Source: Polaromonas vacuolata (GTDB taxonomy: Bacteria; Pseudomonadota; Gammaproteobacteria; Burkholderiales; Burkholderiaceae_C). Taken from it: a stretch of 64,000 nucleotides of DNA. Position 1 is the first letter of the stretch, and every line of letters begins with the position of its first letter. The notes under the pieces are model-generated. The model was not told the DNA's origin and did not search any database. It saw nothing but the letters and a program-made list of their open reading frames with translations. Location of the stretch: assembly GCF_012584515.1 (NCBI RefSeq), contig NZ_CP051461.1:2041501-2105500 (forward strand), written 5' to 3'. Below are positions 1 through 11,302 of the stretch, in pieces. Made by a program: the position numbers and the translations under genes.

Positions 1-870
1 TTGAGAGAAATCTCAAAGTGATTTGAAGACCAATTCTTCGGGGCAACTTTGTGTAAAACCGATTTTTTTGAAAAACATCAAAAGCTAGAGCAAAACAAAA
101 TCTGGCCTACAACGCTGACAGGGTCATGCCACGGTTTTTAGGTTCACTCAAGCTTAAGTGCCCGTTAAATTTTCGCGCACACTCAACAAATTCGACAGCG
201 CAAACATAGCCACGAGCTGGGCGAGTGCTTGGTCAACAAGGGCGAAGCAATCAAACGGGCATCCATCTACCTACGTACCAGTCTCGAGCAATAGGCCGTA
301 CGCAATCAGGATCGCATTCACCACACTCAAGGTTTACGCGACTAATTTGTGGGTCTACAGATGGTTGCGAAAACGCAGAATGGTACGCTCGTCGAACAGA
401 CGCCTAAACGCTTGCGGCTGCGCAAAATTTCGGCACAGCCGTATGACAAAGAAGAATTCTTTTATGGCGAGATCGGAGAGCGAAAACCACTGCTGCATGA
501 AGTGAATACGCCGCATAGTTTGCTAACTAAATGGTGGCCGCCCGGTCCTCGGCAGTAATAGGGTGCAATGCGTTCGATCAGCGCAGTGTATAAAACCACC
601 TGATCCATTTATTCCAAGAACACTTAATGACGTATTTTTTGTTTTCTTAACGTTCTGTTTGAGCTTAAGGCTAGCTTGTTTTATGACAATTTTTTTTAGG
701 CCGAAGCTAACTGTAATAAGACGACCGGCGGAGTTGTGGAGCCTGACCATAAAACTTATTGCTCTGCGAGTCAGAATTAAATAGCCACATTTCCAACCAA
801 AAGCGTACACTGAATATATCAAAAATTATCTATTTTTATCATTTTTTGGATAAATTCAAGGATAGCTATT
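1..870. other. Intergenic stretch, no gene recognised
   Basis: No open frame here has a convincing ribosome binding site or a recognisable protein. Several overlapping short frames at 158-558 have low-complexity, basic translations and may be decayed mobile DNA, but no domain could be named. The last 60 bases are AT-rich and should hold the promoter of the signalling gene that starts at 871. Confidence 0.4.
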
Positions 871-3800
871 ATGGTCATTGCATCAGTTCCGGATTCGGAA
901 GAATACCGCCTACTAGCTCTTGAACAGCTCGAAATTCTTGATTCGCAGGCTGAGGAAGGTTTTGACTCTTTAGTCAAGGCGGCTGCTTTAGTGTGTGAAG
1001 TACCTGTGTGCTTAATAAGTCTTGTCGATAAACATCGCCAATGGTTTAAATCAAATTTCGGCTTTTCTAATTTCACGGAAACGCCACGAGACATTGCATT
1101 TTGTGCACATACGATTTTGCAAGATGGTCTACTTGAGGTTAAAAACGCCCTAAAAGATAAACGGTTTTACGATAACCCTTTAGTTCTTGGCGATCCGCAT
1201 TTTCAGTTTTATGCTGGTGCCCCTCTGGTCTTGTCTGGTGGCGCACGTGTGGGAACGCTCTGCATTTTTGACCGTGAACCGCGCACGCTTAATCAAAATC
1301 AAAAGCAAGTTCTATTGCAATTAGCTAAGACTGCGAGTCAGCTGATGGAGTTGCGCGCCACTGCTCGCAACAACGAGATTAATTCTGCACAGTTTCGAGA
1401 TCTGAGTAGCGCCTCGCCAATGGGTATTTTTGCGACTGATCTACTAGGCATTTGCACCTACAACAATGCCGCTTGGCTTAAGATTTTTAATATTTCATTA
1501 AAGCAAAGTATTGGATCCAACTGGGCCGCTAGCATCCATCCCGAAGATGCGCCAATAGTTTTCGAACAATGGCAGGCCTTTGCTGAGAAAGGTGAAGTAT
1601 TTGATGCCGAGTTCCGCATACAGCCAATAGGAGGAGATCTTCGCGTCGTGCATAGTAGTGCGAGCAAGATTATGAATTCGCAAGGCAAGCACACTGGCTA
1701 TGTAGGAGCAGTCAAAGACATTACGAAACAGTCTCTTGTCGGATACGCCAATCACTCCTTGTTAGGCATGATCAAAAAGCACTTTATGGTCGCGGTGGTC
1801 GATTTGTCGGGTCACATAACTGATGTGAATGACGCGTTTTGTGATTTCAATGGCTACTCGCGCGCAGAGTTAATAGGCCAACACCACAACTTGTTGAACT
1901 CAAGCTCACACCCCGAATCACTTTTTGCAGAAAGGTGGCTAAAAGTAGAGCAAGGTGAGTCATGGCAAGGTGAAATTTCATACTGCAAAAAAAATGGAAA
2001 GCTGCAATGGGTGGATAACGTGATGGCACCACTCAAAGGTGTCTCTGGCCCTGTAGAGAGATATGTTTCGGTCAGTCGCGATATTTCGCAACGTAAAAAT
2101 TTTGAAGAACAACTGCGTAAAAATAAGCTCTTCCTCGACCGTACAGGCAGCATGGCTGGAGTCGGCGGTTGGGAGGTAGACCTAGTAGCGAACACTGTTT
2201 ATTGGTCTGACGAGATCTGTCGTATTCACGGCGAAGAGCCTGGTTACGCGCCTTCATTTGATGGGGCAATACACTACTACGCGCTAGACTCGCGCTCTGT
2301 CATCACGAACGCAATTGATAGCGCCATTTCGACTGGCAAAGGTTGGGACTTAGAGTTGCAACTAATACGTAAGGACGGCGCTTTAATCTGGGTCAGAGCA
2401 ATAGGTTCTGTTGAGTTTGAACTGACTAAACCCATACGTCTAATCGGTGCATTTCAAGAAATAACGGAGACCGTTAAAACACGCCAGTTAATTGCAAACA
2501 TCCACGAGCGTATGCTGCAACTGACAAAAACAGCGGGGGGCGTGGGTGTTTGGGAATATGACGTGCTTAAACATACCCTAGTGTGGGATGAATTAATGTA
2601 CCGTTTATGTGGTGTTGAGCAAGATGACACGCTTAGTGCAAGAGCTCTTTCGTCACGCCATCTGCATCCGGATGATAGAAAAATAATTAAAAATAAATTT
2701 CAAACAGCAATTATTAATGCACAGCAATATGATGCGGAGTTTCGTATTATTTGGACAGATAAAAGTGTTCACACTATCAAAACACTTGGTCACGTAGAGC
2801 GTGATGCCACGGGAGCCGCTCAGCGAGTTATTGGTGTAAGTTGGGACGTAACGCATGAACGCGAAATCGAAGCTGTCTTAGTCGAACAAAATGAGCTACT
2901 TCGAATCACCATGCAGTCTATCGGTGATGCAGTCATAACTACAAATGCAAAAGGAGAAGTCACGTGGCTCAATCCAGTAGCGGAAAGAATGACTGGATGG
3001 GGGGCTCTAGAAGCACACGGGTGTCCATTAAAGAAAGTCTTTCACATCATTGATGAGCAGACGCGATTGCCGCTAAAAAATCCAATCGAGACTTATCTCC
3101 AACAAGACCAGATCGTCTGCCTTTTAAACCACACATTATTAATTTCGCGCAAAGGCATAAAGTTTGGAATTGAACATTCTGCTGCGCCCATTCGCAATGC
3201 ACAAGGCGTGGCACTTGGCGCTGTCGTAGTCTTTCGTGATGTTACAGAGCAACGTCGCCTCGCTAGTGAGATGAAACACCGCGCCACCCATGATGAATTG
3301 ACTGGCTTGTTCAATCGTGGTGAGTTCGATGATCGCTTAAGTCGTCTTTTAGAAAAATCCAGTGAAGACGGCAGTATTCACACCTTGTTATATATAGATC
3401 TAGACGAATTCAAACTGGTTAACGACGCATGCGGACATACGATAGGCGATCAATTACTGAAACAAATAAGTAGTTTGATGGGGGCTGTTATTCGCGACTG
3501 CGATACCCTAGCGCGTTTAGGCGGAGACGAGTTTGGTATTATTTTGGAGCATTGCAGCGGCGAGCAAGCTCAGCGTGTGGCGCAGCAGGTCTGTGACCAT
3601 ATAGGGGAGTTCAGACTACATCACGACGGCAAACGCTTTCGCGTGAGCTCTAGCATCGGCCTAGTCGAGCTGAGTCATACTTTCACCAGCACCATCTCAG
3701 TGATGCAAGCGGCTGACACCTGCTGCTACGCGGCTAAAGAAGGTGGTCGTAACAGAATTCACACTTGGATTGATAACGACCAAGCTATAAAAGAGCGTCG

Positions 3801-4602
3801 TCATGAAATGCAGTGGACAAGCCGAATTGAGCAGGCGCTAGACGAGGACCGGTTTGTACTCTATGCCCAGCGATTACATTCTTTAGAAGCCGATACTCAA
3901 GGCATACACGCCGAAGTGCTGCTGCGTATGCTTGACAACAACGGCTCTATCATTTCTCCGGCAGCTTTTTTACCAGCAGCGGAACGGTTTCACTTGGCTT
4001 CACGTATCGACCGTTGGGTGTTAAACCGCTCGATCGCTTGGCTTAAGGCCTTGGGCTCAGACAGCCCAATTCAGCTGCTTGCGATTAATTTATCCGGTCA
4101 AAGTGTCGGCGATATGGCCTTTCACCGAAGTGTTATGGAATATCTTGTGACGCTGCCAGCCACTCTTTGTAAACGCTTATGCTTCGAGATAACCGAAACT
4201 GCAGCAGTTACCAATTTAGCTGCTGCTGCACTTTTCATAGAACAAGTACGTGCATTAGGAATCAGCGTCGCACTGGACGACTTTGGCGCTGGTGCGTCAT
4301 CTTTTGGATTTCTCAAACGACTACGTGTGGACTACCTCAAGATCGACGGTCAATTTATTACGAACTTGCTTGACGATGCTTTGGATGATGTAGCTGTGAG
4401 GTGCTTTGTGGATTTAGCCAAGGTCATGAATATCAAAACTATTGCCGAATACGTTGATAAAGCACCGGTTTTAGAGAGGATTAAGGAACTTGGTGTCGAC
4501 TACGCTCAAGGATTTTTTCTGCACAAACCTGAGCCTATTAATTTTTTACTAAAAAGCCCAGTGACTCATAGCGATGGTCAAGCACATCTAAGCCTTCAGT
4601 AA
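871..4602 (+). CDS. GAF-multi-PAS-GGDEF-EAL signalling protein
   Basis: Predicted c-di-GMP turnover enzyme of 1243 residues. An N-terminal GAF domain (about residues 15-165) is followed by at least four PAS/PAC units (about 180-820), a GGDEF domain with an intact GGDEF motif at residues 884-888, and a C-terminal EAL domain from about residue 1000. The EAL signature reads EVLLR (from residue 1015) instead of EALLR, so the ExLxR glutamate is kept. The motifs NLSG, EITE, DDFGAG and QGFF are present; the usual AEGVE reads AEYVD. There are no membrane segments, so it should be a cytoplasmic sensor. An AAGGA ribosome site lies about 8 bases before the ATG. It lies outside the island, upstream of the tRNA-Pro remnant. 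Whether it makes or degrades c-di-GMP cannot be told from sequence. Confidence 0.9.
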   Translation: MVIASVPDSEEYRLLALEQLEILDSQAEEGFDSLVKAAALVCEVPVCLISLVDKHRQWFKSNFGFSNFTETPRDIAFCAHTILQDGLLEVKNALKDKRFYDNPLVLGDPHFQFYAGAPLVLSGGARVGTLCIFDREPRTLNQNQKQVLLQLAKTASQLMELRATARNNEINSAQFRDLSSASPMGIFATDLLGICTYNNAAWLKIFNISLKQSIGSNWAASIHPEDAPIVFEQWQAFAEKGEVFDAEFRIQPIGGDLRVVHSSASKIMNSQGKHTGYVGAVKDITKQSLVGYANHSLLGMIKKHFMVAVVDLSGHITDVNDAFCDFNGYSRAELIGQHHNLLNSSSHPESLFAERWLKVEQGESWQGEISYCKKNGKLQWVDNVMAPLKGVSGPVERYVSVSRDISQRKNFEEQLRKNKLFLDRTGSMAGVGGWEVDLVANTVYWSDEICRIHGEEPGYAPSFDGAIHYYALDSRSVITNAIDSAISTGKGWDLELQLIRKDGALIWVRAIGSVEFELTKPIRLIGAFQEITETVKTRQLIANIHERMLQLTKTAGGVGVWEYDVLKHTLVWDELMYRLCGVEQDDTLSARALSSRHLHPDDRKIIKNKFQTAIINAQQYDAEFRIIWTDKSVHTIKTLGHVERDATGAAQRVIGVSWDVTHEREIEAVLVEQNELLRITMQSIGDAVITTNAKGEVTWLNPVAERMTGWGALEAHGCPLKKVFHIIDEQTRLPLKNPIETYLQQDQIVCLLNHTLLISRKGIKFGIEHSAAPIRNAQGVALGAVVVFRDVTEQRRLASEMKHRATHDELTGLFNRGEFDDRLSRLLEKSSEDGSIHTLLYIDLDEFKLVNDACGHTIGDQLLKQISSLMGAVIRDCDTLARLGGDEFGIILEHCSGEQAQRVAQQVCDHIGEFRLHHDGKRFRVSSSIGLVELSHTFTSTISVMQAADTCCYAAKEGGRNRIHTWIDNDQAIKERRHEMQWTSRIEQALDEDRFVLYAQRLHSLEADTQGIHAEVLLRMLDNNGSIISPAAFLPAAERFHLASRIDRWVLNRSIAWLKALGSDSPIQLLAINLSGQSVGDMAFHRSVMEYLVTLPATLCKRLCFEITETAAVTNLAAAALFIEQVRALGISVALDDFGAGASSFGFLKRLRVDYLKIDGQFITNLLDDALDDVAVRCFVDLAKVMNIKTIAEYVDKAPVLERIKELGVDYAQGFFLHKPEPINFLLKSPVTHSDGQAHLSLQ

Positions 4603-4901
4603 GTTTTCAATTAATTCTTGCTTATCGCTTTATTGACTGTTCTGAAATGATTTGAAACTAGTCAAATTAATAAGCAGCAGAGTCCACTCAAAATTAGTGA
4701 TGTAGGCTATCAAAGTCGAGCCGACTAAATCAGCCAATAGTCCAATGCCTGCGGCTGCGGCTGCGGCTGCGCTGGCAGTGAACCTTTTGGTATTCAAAGT
4801 TAGCCTGTTTTCCCTGCACTAGGGTTGCAAAGTATTCAGCGTAATAGACCCAGCAATAAAAAAGGACTTAGCCTCGTTTGAAACTAAGTCCTTAATCTGA
4901 T
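4603..4901. terminator. Gene-free stretch with the displaced tRNA-Pro terminator
   Basis: No coding sequence is seen. At 4862-4893 there is a hairpin (AAGGACTTAG at 4862-4871 pairing with CTAAGTCCTT at 4884-4893, 12-base loop) followed on the minus strand by a run of U. It sits directly downstream of the 3' tRNA-Pro fragment and is best read as the original terminator of the tRNA gene, left behind when the island inserted. A short GGCTGC tandem (four units) lies at about 4750-4775. Confidence 0.6.
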
Positions 4902-4952
4902 TGGTCGGTGTGAGAGGACTCGAACCTCCTACCCCTTGCACCCCATGCAAGT
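4902..4952 (-). repeat. attL: duplicated 3' part of tRNA-Pro(GGG)
   Basis: These 51 bases equal positions 52214-52264, the 3' part of the intact tRNA-Pro(GGG) gene from anticodon stem through CCA, with one mismatch (4930 T versus 52242 G). The copy stops abruptly at 4953, inside what would be the tRNA, so it is not a tRNA gene. Together the two copies are the direct repeats expected of site-specific integration into the 3' end of a tRNA gene, and the integrase gene starts 188 bases away. Confidence 0.92.
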
Positions 4953-4971
4953 TTTAGTAAATTCAAAGAGA

Positions 4972-5111
4972 CACACTAAAAGCCAAATTTACATCTAAGC
5001 CATTGACTTTAAATGACTTTACTATAAAAAAGGCAGTCGATCGAATCCAGTGGCGTCCAGTAAGATACACTAAAAGCCTGCGTTTCGGTTGGGACAATAG
5101 TTGGGACAACG
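4972..5111. repeat. Direct repeats next to attL, possible integrase arm sites
   Basis: Between attL and the integrase start there are two copies of ACACTAAAAGCC (about 4974 and 5068) and a tandem TTGGGACAAT/TTGGGACAAC pair at about 5090-5109. A near-identical TTGGGACAAT/TTGGGACAAC pair occurs at about 52126-52148, just inside attR. Repeats at both ends of a tRNA-targeted element are expected for integrase arm-type binding sites. The binding role is inferred. Confidence 0.55.
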
Positions 5112-5139
5112 GCGATGGCGCAGGCTTACAAGGCTTGCT

Positions 5140-6579
5140 ATGGCACTGACGATACTGGAGCTCAAGGCGCTTACCGCTGCAGACCACGGGCAACGACTAA
5201 CCGACGGTGGATCACTCAAAGGCAAGGTCTATGCGGCACGGGACGGTGCCGTCTCGGTGCAATTCCGATTCGCATACAAATTTGGCGGCAAGTTCCGCGA
5301 GGTGCTGGTGGGCACATGGCCAAAAGCTGACATCACCGCCATCCGCAGAGACCGTGACGCATTGCGTGTGAAGCTTCAAAACGGCATTGACCCGGTAGCT
5401 CAAAGCCAACTGGCACGCGAACAAGTTCAATCCGACCGTGAAGCCGACCACCTGCGCCTGTTGGCAGAGCGTGAGGCAGAATTCCTCAAAATCGAAGCCG
5501 ACCGACAAGAGGCTGTGCACCAGCAACAATTGCGGCTGCAAGCATTGGCCGAAAAAACGGCGCGTATGTCGGTACGCAGCTTGTTTGAACAATGGCAACG
5601 GCTGGAGCTGGTAAAACGCGCCGACAAGGGCAGTGAGGCACAACGCTCTTTTGAGCGCGATGTTTTCCCGCTCATCGGCGGTGTGGCTGCGGCGGATGTG
5701 ACCAAGGCGCATATTCACGAGATTGTGGACACCATCAAATCACGCGCCACGGCAGTGCACAACATGGTGCGCACCGCCAAAAAGACACTGGCTGATATGC
5801 GCCAAATGTTTGGCTTCGCGCTGGATCGGGACTATGTGGATGCCGACCCCACCGCGCGCGTGAAAAAGGCTCGCATCGGTGCTGACGTGGAACGCGACCG
5901 CGTTTTAAGCGTAGCCGAACTGATCCTGCTGTTTCAGAAGCTACCCAAGGCGCGCTTGGCCATCACATGCCAAATGGCGCTGCTAATCCAATTAGCCACA
6001 GCCGCCCGCATCGGCGAAGTGTTGGCTGCGCGCTGGGAGCATGTGGACTTTGAGCGGCGGAGCCTGACCCTGCCAGAAACCAAGAATGGCAAGCGGCATG
6101 AAATCTGGCTAAGTGACTTTGCGCTGCGCCAGCTTAAGACATTACATGAAAACACTGGGCTGACAGCTTGGCTGTTCCCAGCCTCTCAAGCTAAAAATGA
6201 TCAACCTGACTTTGCCGACCATGTTTGCGTCAAAACCGTCACCAAACAAGTGGGCGACAGGCAACGCCCCGGTGGTGTACCTATGACCGGACGATCAAAG
6301 GACGTGGAAGCACTGGTGTTGCCCGACGGCAAGTGGACTCCGCATGATTTGCGCCGCACCGCGGCCACCACCATGGCAGAGCTTGGCGCCCTCCCCGACG
6401 TGGTGGAAAAGTGCCTAAACCACACCGAAGTGAACAAAGTCAAGCGCATCTACCAGCGTGCGCAATATCAAAACCCGATGCGTGAAGCTTGGCGACTGCT
6501 GGGCATACATTTAAACCGATTAGAAAATATAGCCGCTGATCAAACAACTAAACTCAATCTTAAACAACAGACTAAATAA
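5140..6579 (+). CDS. int: Tyrosine site-specific integrase
   Basis: Phage-type tyrosine recombinase of 479 residues, expected to catalyse insertion and excision of this island at tRNA-Pro. The N-terminal part is the DUF4102-type arm-DNA-binding domain, followed by an alanine/glutamine/glutamate-rich helical stretch, a SAM-like core-binding domain, and a catalytic domain with the ARIGEVL arginine region, the HDLRRT box and a C-terminal RIYQRAQY tyrosine region. The ATG at 5140 is preferred over an upstream TTG at 5101 because it gives the usual MALT... start and has AAGG about 7 bases ahead. Downstream lies an AT-rich 9-bp inverted repeat (6634-6658) and then an IS30 copy. Confidence 0.92.
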   Translation: MALTILELKALTAADHGQRLTDGGSLKGKVYAARDGAVSVQFRFAYKFGGKFREVLVGTWPKADITAIRRDRDALRVKLQNGIDPVAQSQLAREQVQSDREADHLRLLAEREAEFLKIEADRQEAVHQQQLRLQALAEKTARMSVRSLFEQWQRLELVKRADKGSEAQRSFERDVFPLIGGVAAADVTKAHIHEIVDTIKSRATAVHNMVRTAKKTLADMRQMFGFALDRDYVDADPTARVKKARIGADVERDRVLSVAELILLFQKLPKARLAITCQMALLIQLATAARIGEVLAARWEHVDFERRSLTLPETKNGKRHEIWLSDFALRQLKTLHENTGLTAWLFPASQAKNDQPDFADHVCVKTVTKQVGDRQRPGGVPMTGRSKDVEALVLPDGKWTPHDLRRTAATTMAELGALPDVVEKCLNHTEVNKVKRIYQRAQYQNPMREAWRLLGIHLNRLENIAADQTTKLNLKQQTK

Positions 6580-6663
6580 TGCCCTCACTCAAACTCGAGC
6601 AACCTAAAATTAAAGAACATAGAGAGACAAAATAATATTTAAGCCATCGTTAAATATTAAGGG

Positions 6664-7750
6664 GCGGATTCAAGCTTGAAGTGCAACCGTATGCTGATAG
6701 GACTCTAACTGTTCCATAAAAACCTGATGCGGCGTTCGATACCCTAAACATTTTCTAGGACGATGATTGAGCCTGTGCATCGCTAAAGCAATGTCATCGT
6801 CGGTTATGCAATTAAAGCGCATCCCCTTTGGGAAAAACTGGCGAATCAAACCGTTCATATTCTCGTTCGCCCCACGCTCCCACGAGGCGTATGGATGGGC
6901 GAAAAAGAAATCTGCACTCAGCGCAGAAGCTATTCGTTCATGCTGAGAAAATTCCTTGCCGTTATCAGTCGTGAGAGTGTGCACGCAATGAGCGAACGGT
7001 TTGAGTAAAGTGATTAACGCGTCCCCTACGGCTTGCGCTGTTTTGAATGGCACGTGGAAAATTATTGAATAGCGAGAGACACGCTCATTAATCGTCACTA
7101 GTGCTTGCTTCTGCCCGGCACCAATCACCAGATCAGCCTCCCAGTCGCCAAAGCGCGCACGCTCAAGCACGATGTCGGGTCGCAGTTCTATTGAGACCTG
7201 GTGAGAGATGGTGCCGCGCCGTTCACGGCCACTGCTGCGTTTTTTTCGCGTCTTCTGGCAACGCAGTGTTTTATGCAAGGTGCCGCCCGCGCGTTTGTCA
7301 GCGTAGATGTACTGGTAAATGCTCTCATAGCTAACACCGGGTTGGTGGCTAGCTTCGAGGTGGCCGCTGATTTGCTCGGGGCTCCAAGCCTCAGCCAACT
7401 TTTCCTCCACTACAGCCCATGTCGAGTCAGCAACTCTAGGACTATTGGCGCAGGCAAGTCTACGTTCTTGGGCTTTGTCATTTGCCTGCTTAGGGCGATA
7501 GCCTCGTAGACCGCGGTTACGACGCAACTCACGGCTGATGCTCGATTTATCACGGTCCATCATTTTTGCAATTTCACTTTGATTGAAGTTTGCTTTGACG
7601 AGGATTGCAATCTGGTAACGTTCGTCACGGGTGAGGTGTGTGTAAATCATTCTGGGCAACTTTGACTTGGTAGTCGGGAAGCTTGGATGCTCTCACATCT
7701 CACCCACCCGTACGGTTAATTTCAAAGTTGCACTTCAGACTTGAATCCGC
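6664..7750. mobile_element. IS30-family insertion sequence, complete
   Basis: About 1087 bp with terminal inverted repeats of about 24 bp (GCGGATTCAAG..TGAAGTGCAAC at 6664-6687, and its near-complement ending at 7750). It holds one intact transposase gene on the minus strand. Fragments of the same element occur at 10684-11451 and 35941-36082. No clear target duplication can be read at the flanks. Confidence 0.85.
6670..7659 (-). CDS. IS30-family transposase
   Basis: Transposase of 329 residues. It has an N-terminal helix-turn-helix region (LTRDERYQIAILVKANF and the SISRELRRNRG box) and a DDE catalytic core: the first D in FGDWEADLVIGA, the second in LTTDNGKEF, and the E in the ERGANENMNGLIRQFFPKG region. 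The length is normal for IS30. The start at 7659 gives MPRMIYTHLTRDERY; an internal ATG four codons later gives MIYTHLT, which is also plausible. It is apparently intact and could supply transposition for the truncated relatives in this window. Confidence 0.92.
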   Translation of the reverse strand: MPRMIYTHLTRDERYQIAILVKANFNQSEIAKMMDRDKSSISRELRRNRGLRGYRPKQANDKAQERRLACANSPRVADSTWAVVEEKLAEAWSPEQISGHLEASHQPGVSYESIYQYIYADKRAGGTLHKTLRCQKTRKKRSSGRERRGTISHQVSIELRPDIVLERARFGDWEADLVIGAGQKQALVTINERVSRYSIIFHVPFKTAQAVGDALITLLKPFAHCVHTLTTDNGKEFSQHERIASALSADFFFAHPYASWERGANENMNGLIRQFFPKGMRFNCITDDDIALAMHRLNHRPRKCLGYRTPHQVFMEQLESYQHTVALQA

Positions 7751-8147
7751 GAGGATGCTAATTACATAGAGATGACTTTTATCCACCAGTCGGGAATTGC
7801 CCCCCCGACTGTTCGTTGTGTTGACCTCGAACGTCGGCAGCTACCTCATGGCAGACCCTGCATTTGGGCAGATGTTTTTGAACAAGTACAAGACGACTAT
7901 CCAACGACAAACTAAGGCGCTATCGCCAACCAGATGGCCGACTAGTTGTACAAGCTTCTCAGCAGGCTGGTGGTTGGCCTCAAGCAGAACAGCTTTACTT
8001 TAGCAAAACTGGTGATTGACATAGACGCCATACGGACAGCATTTTAGTATTCACTAACCCAATAAATTAAGCAATAAGGCATCAGCAAGGCATCGATGCA
8101 GGTAGAGATTTTGAATTATTAACAAGCAATAGCTAAAGCGCAGCAAT
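7751..8147. other. Gene-free stretch between IS elements
   Basis: No supportable gene is seen. The segment near 7788-7800 (CAGTCGGGAATTG) resembles the start of the 93-bp repeat at 41815-41907, so it may hold another IS-end scar. A 68-codon frame at 7797 has no recognisable family. Confidence 0.35.
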
Positions 8148-9376
<1,229 letters not shown>

Positions 9377-9415
9377 ATCGACATTTGAAAAATCTAGCGA
9401 ACTGTCCGAAATTAC

Positions 9416-10230
9416 TTGACTACTGCAGCTCCTATCAACGCACCCATCACTTTACGCTCCACCAAATTCATCATTGAACAAGATGGCAACCCTTGTGCTG
9501 ACTGCGGCAGTGATCAAAAGTTGGCTTTCAAGTTCAGCTACGCATTTCAGCCAATAGTCGACATCCAAAAACGTGAGATCTTTGCCCACGAGGCTTTGGT
9601 TCGTGGAATCAACGGCGAATCAGCATTGAGCGTCCTTGAGAATATTACTGAGGCAAACCGCTACCGCTTCGACCAAGCTTGCCGAGTGAAGGCCATCAAG
9701 TTGGCGGCGGCGTTAAAAATGTCGACGATGTTGTCCATCAATTTCATGCCCAATGCGATTTATCGACCTGAGGTGTGTATTCGCACCACCATTAAATCGG
9801 CGCGGTCATTTGGATTCCCTTTAGAGCGCGTCATGTTCGAGACCGTTGAAGGTGAGTGCATCAGCGACGGGAAATGGTTGGCGGAGGTGTTTCGTCAGTA
9901 CCAGCGCTTTGGCTTTTTAACAGCCATTGATGACTTTGGTTCTGGTTTTGCTGGACTCAACTTGTTGGCAGATTTTCAGCCTGATATGATGAAATTTAAT
10001 ATGGGTTTTATTCGCGACATTGATAAGCGCAAGACCAGTCAAGTCATCGTGCGGGGCGTAACGCGTATTTGCGAGGAATTGGGAATCCGAATCATCGCTG
10101 AGGGAATCGAGACCCTTGATGAAATTCAGTTTTAAAAGACTTGGGTATTAGTCTGATGCAGGGTTATTTGTTCAGCAAACCCCTTTTTGAGGCTGTCGGA
10201 CGAGTGGAACTCTTGCAATATCCTGCCTAG
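9416..10230 (+). pseudogene. EAL-domain protein, frameshifted near its 3' end
   Basis: A lone EAL domain (c-di-GMP phosphodiesterase family). Residues to about 239 include FQPIVD, HEALVRG, INFMPN, ETVEGE, DDFGSG and AEGIET. The frame then stops at 10133. In the next frame translation continues directly (LKDLGI, LMQGYLFSKP) to a stop at 10228, which is the expected EAL C-terminus. One missing T in the T-run at about 10129-10134 explains this. The KxD motif reads KFN. The only start in frame near the 5' end is a TTG at 9416, 40 bases after the IS3 remnant, so the true start may be lost. It is either a recent pseudogene or rescued by slippage on the T-run. Confidence 0.75.
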
Positions 10231-10339
10231 AGAAAGTGAGATGTTGGGGCGATACCCCAGTTCTCCAATGAGCCCGAAATCTTAGTCAGCAAGATTTCAC
10301 TAGATTGCATTTGTAAATCTCTCAGCCGATTTCCTGTAA

Positions 10340-10614
10340 TGGTCTAATAAAAATATACAGCTCGATAGTTTGTTAAAACCGAAATGCCAAAACCCTTAAG
10401 TAATCCTAAAACTAGAAGAGCCTTTGACACAGACTTCAAACTGCAAGTCGTACAAATGGTTAAAACGCAAGGCGTGAGCATCAGCCAAGTGTACAAAGAC
10501 ATGGAACTTGGGCCCACCGCTGTCAAATACTTGTTGGGTCAGTTTGAGGCAGAGCAGTCTGGCCACAGCGGCATAGGCAAGCCGCTGACCGCAAATCACC
10601 AGCGGATCAGGTAG
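10340..10614 (+). pseudogene. IS3-family orfA fragment
   Basis: The same element type as at 8148: left end TGGTCTAATAAAAATATAC and an orfA frame from 10384 (RAFDTDFKLQVVQMVKTQG, HTH remnant). This copy keeps the orfA frame that is shifted in the 8.2-kb copy, but it stops at 10612 and has no orfB. It is followed within about 70 bases by IS30 debris. Confidence 0.7.
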
Positions 10615-10683
10615 CTAAAGCAAGTGAGCGAACTGTCAGCGCTGATTGAATTCTGACCTACCGATGGTCAATTTTCGGTCAGT

Positions 10684-11302
10684 GATAACACATAGGCCCC
10701 AAAACGCGAACGCTCTAGCGCGATGGCGGGTAGCAGCTCAATAGAGACCTGGTTGGGTATATTGCTGCGCCGTTTAGGGCCACTGCTGAGTTTCTCTCTC
10801 GTCTTTTGGCAACGCAGTGTTTTATGCAACCTGCATCCCGAGTGTTTGTCAGCGTAGATGTGCTGATAGATGCTTTTGTGACTAACAACGGGTTGGTGGT
10901 TAGCATTGAGGTGGCCGCTGATTTTTTCGGGCCATTTACTTTAAGCCAACTTCTTCTCCACCACAGCCAATTTCGACTCAACAATTCTGGGACTATTGGC
11001 TCAATCAGGACTCCGTTCTTGTGCGAATTGGTTTGCCTGCTTAGTGCGATAGCCTCGTAGACCGCGATTACGACGCAGCTCACTGCTGATGCTCGATTTA
11101 TCACGTTCCATTATTTTTGCAATTTCACTTCGATTGAAGTTTGCTTTGTTAAGGATTGTAATCTGGTAACGTTCGTAAAGGGTGAGGTGTCAGTAGATCA
11201 ATCTGGGTAACTTTGACTTGGTGGTCGAGAAGCTTGGATGCCCTCATATCTCACTCACCTGTCTGGTCAACTTCAAAGTTGCACTTCAGACTTGAATTCG
11301 CG
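10684..11302 (-). pseudogene. IS30 remnant, 5' part
   Basis: Matches the transposase N-terminal half of the intact IS30 at 6664-7750 in the same orientation, ending in the same terminal repeat (TGCACTTCAGACTTGAATTCGC). Numerous stops and shifts break the frame. It directly abuts a 3' fragment of another copy in the opposite orientation. Confidence 0.75.

Noticed and set aside
158..558. Three overlapping plus-strand open frames
   Set aside because: No ribosome site, no recognisable protein pattern, and they overlap each other in different frames; probably chance or decayed DNA.
4750..4775. GGCTGC tandem repeat as a possible phase-variable site
   Set aside because: Only about four units, not inside or just ahead of a gene, so there is no reason to expect a switch.
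4902..4952. Second tRNA-Pro gene
   Set aside because: Only the 3' part is present; the D-arm and acceptor 5' strand are missing, so it is an attachment-site remnant.
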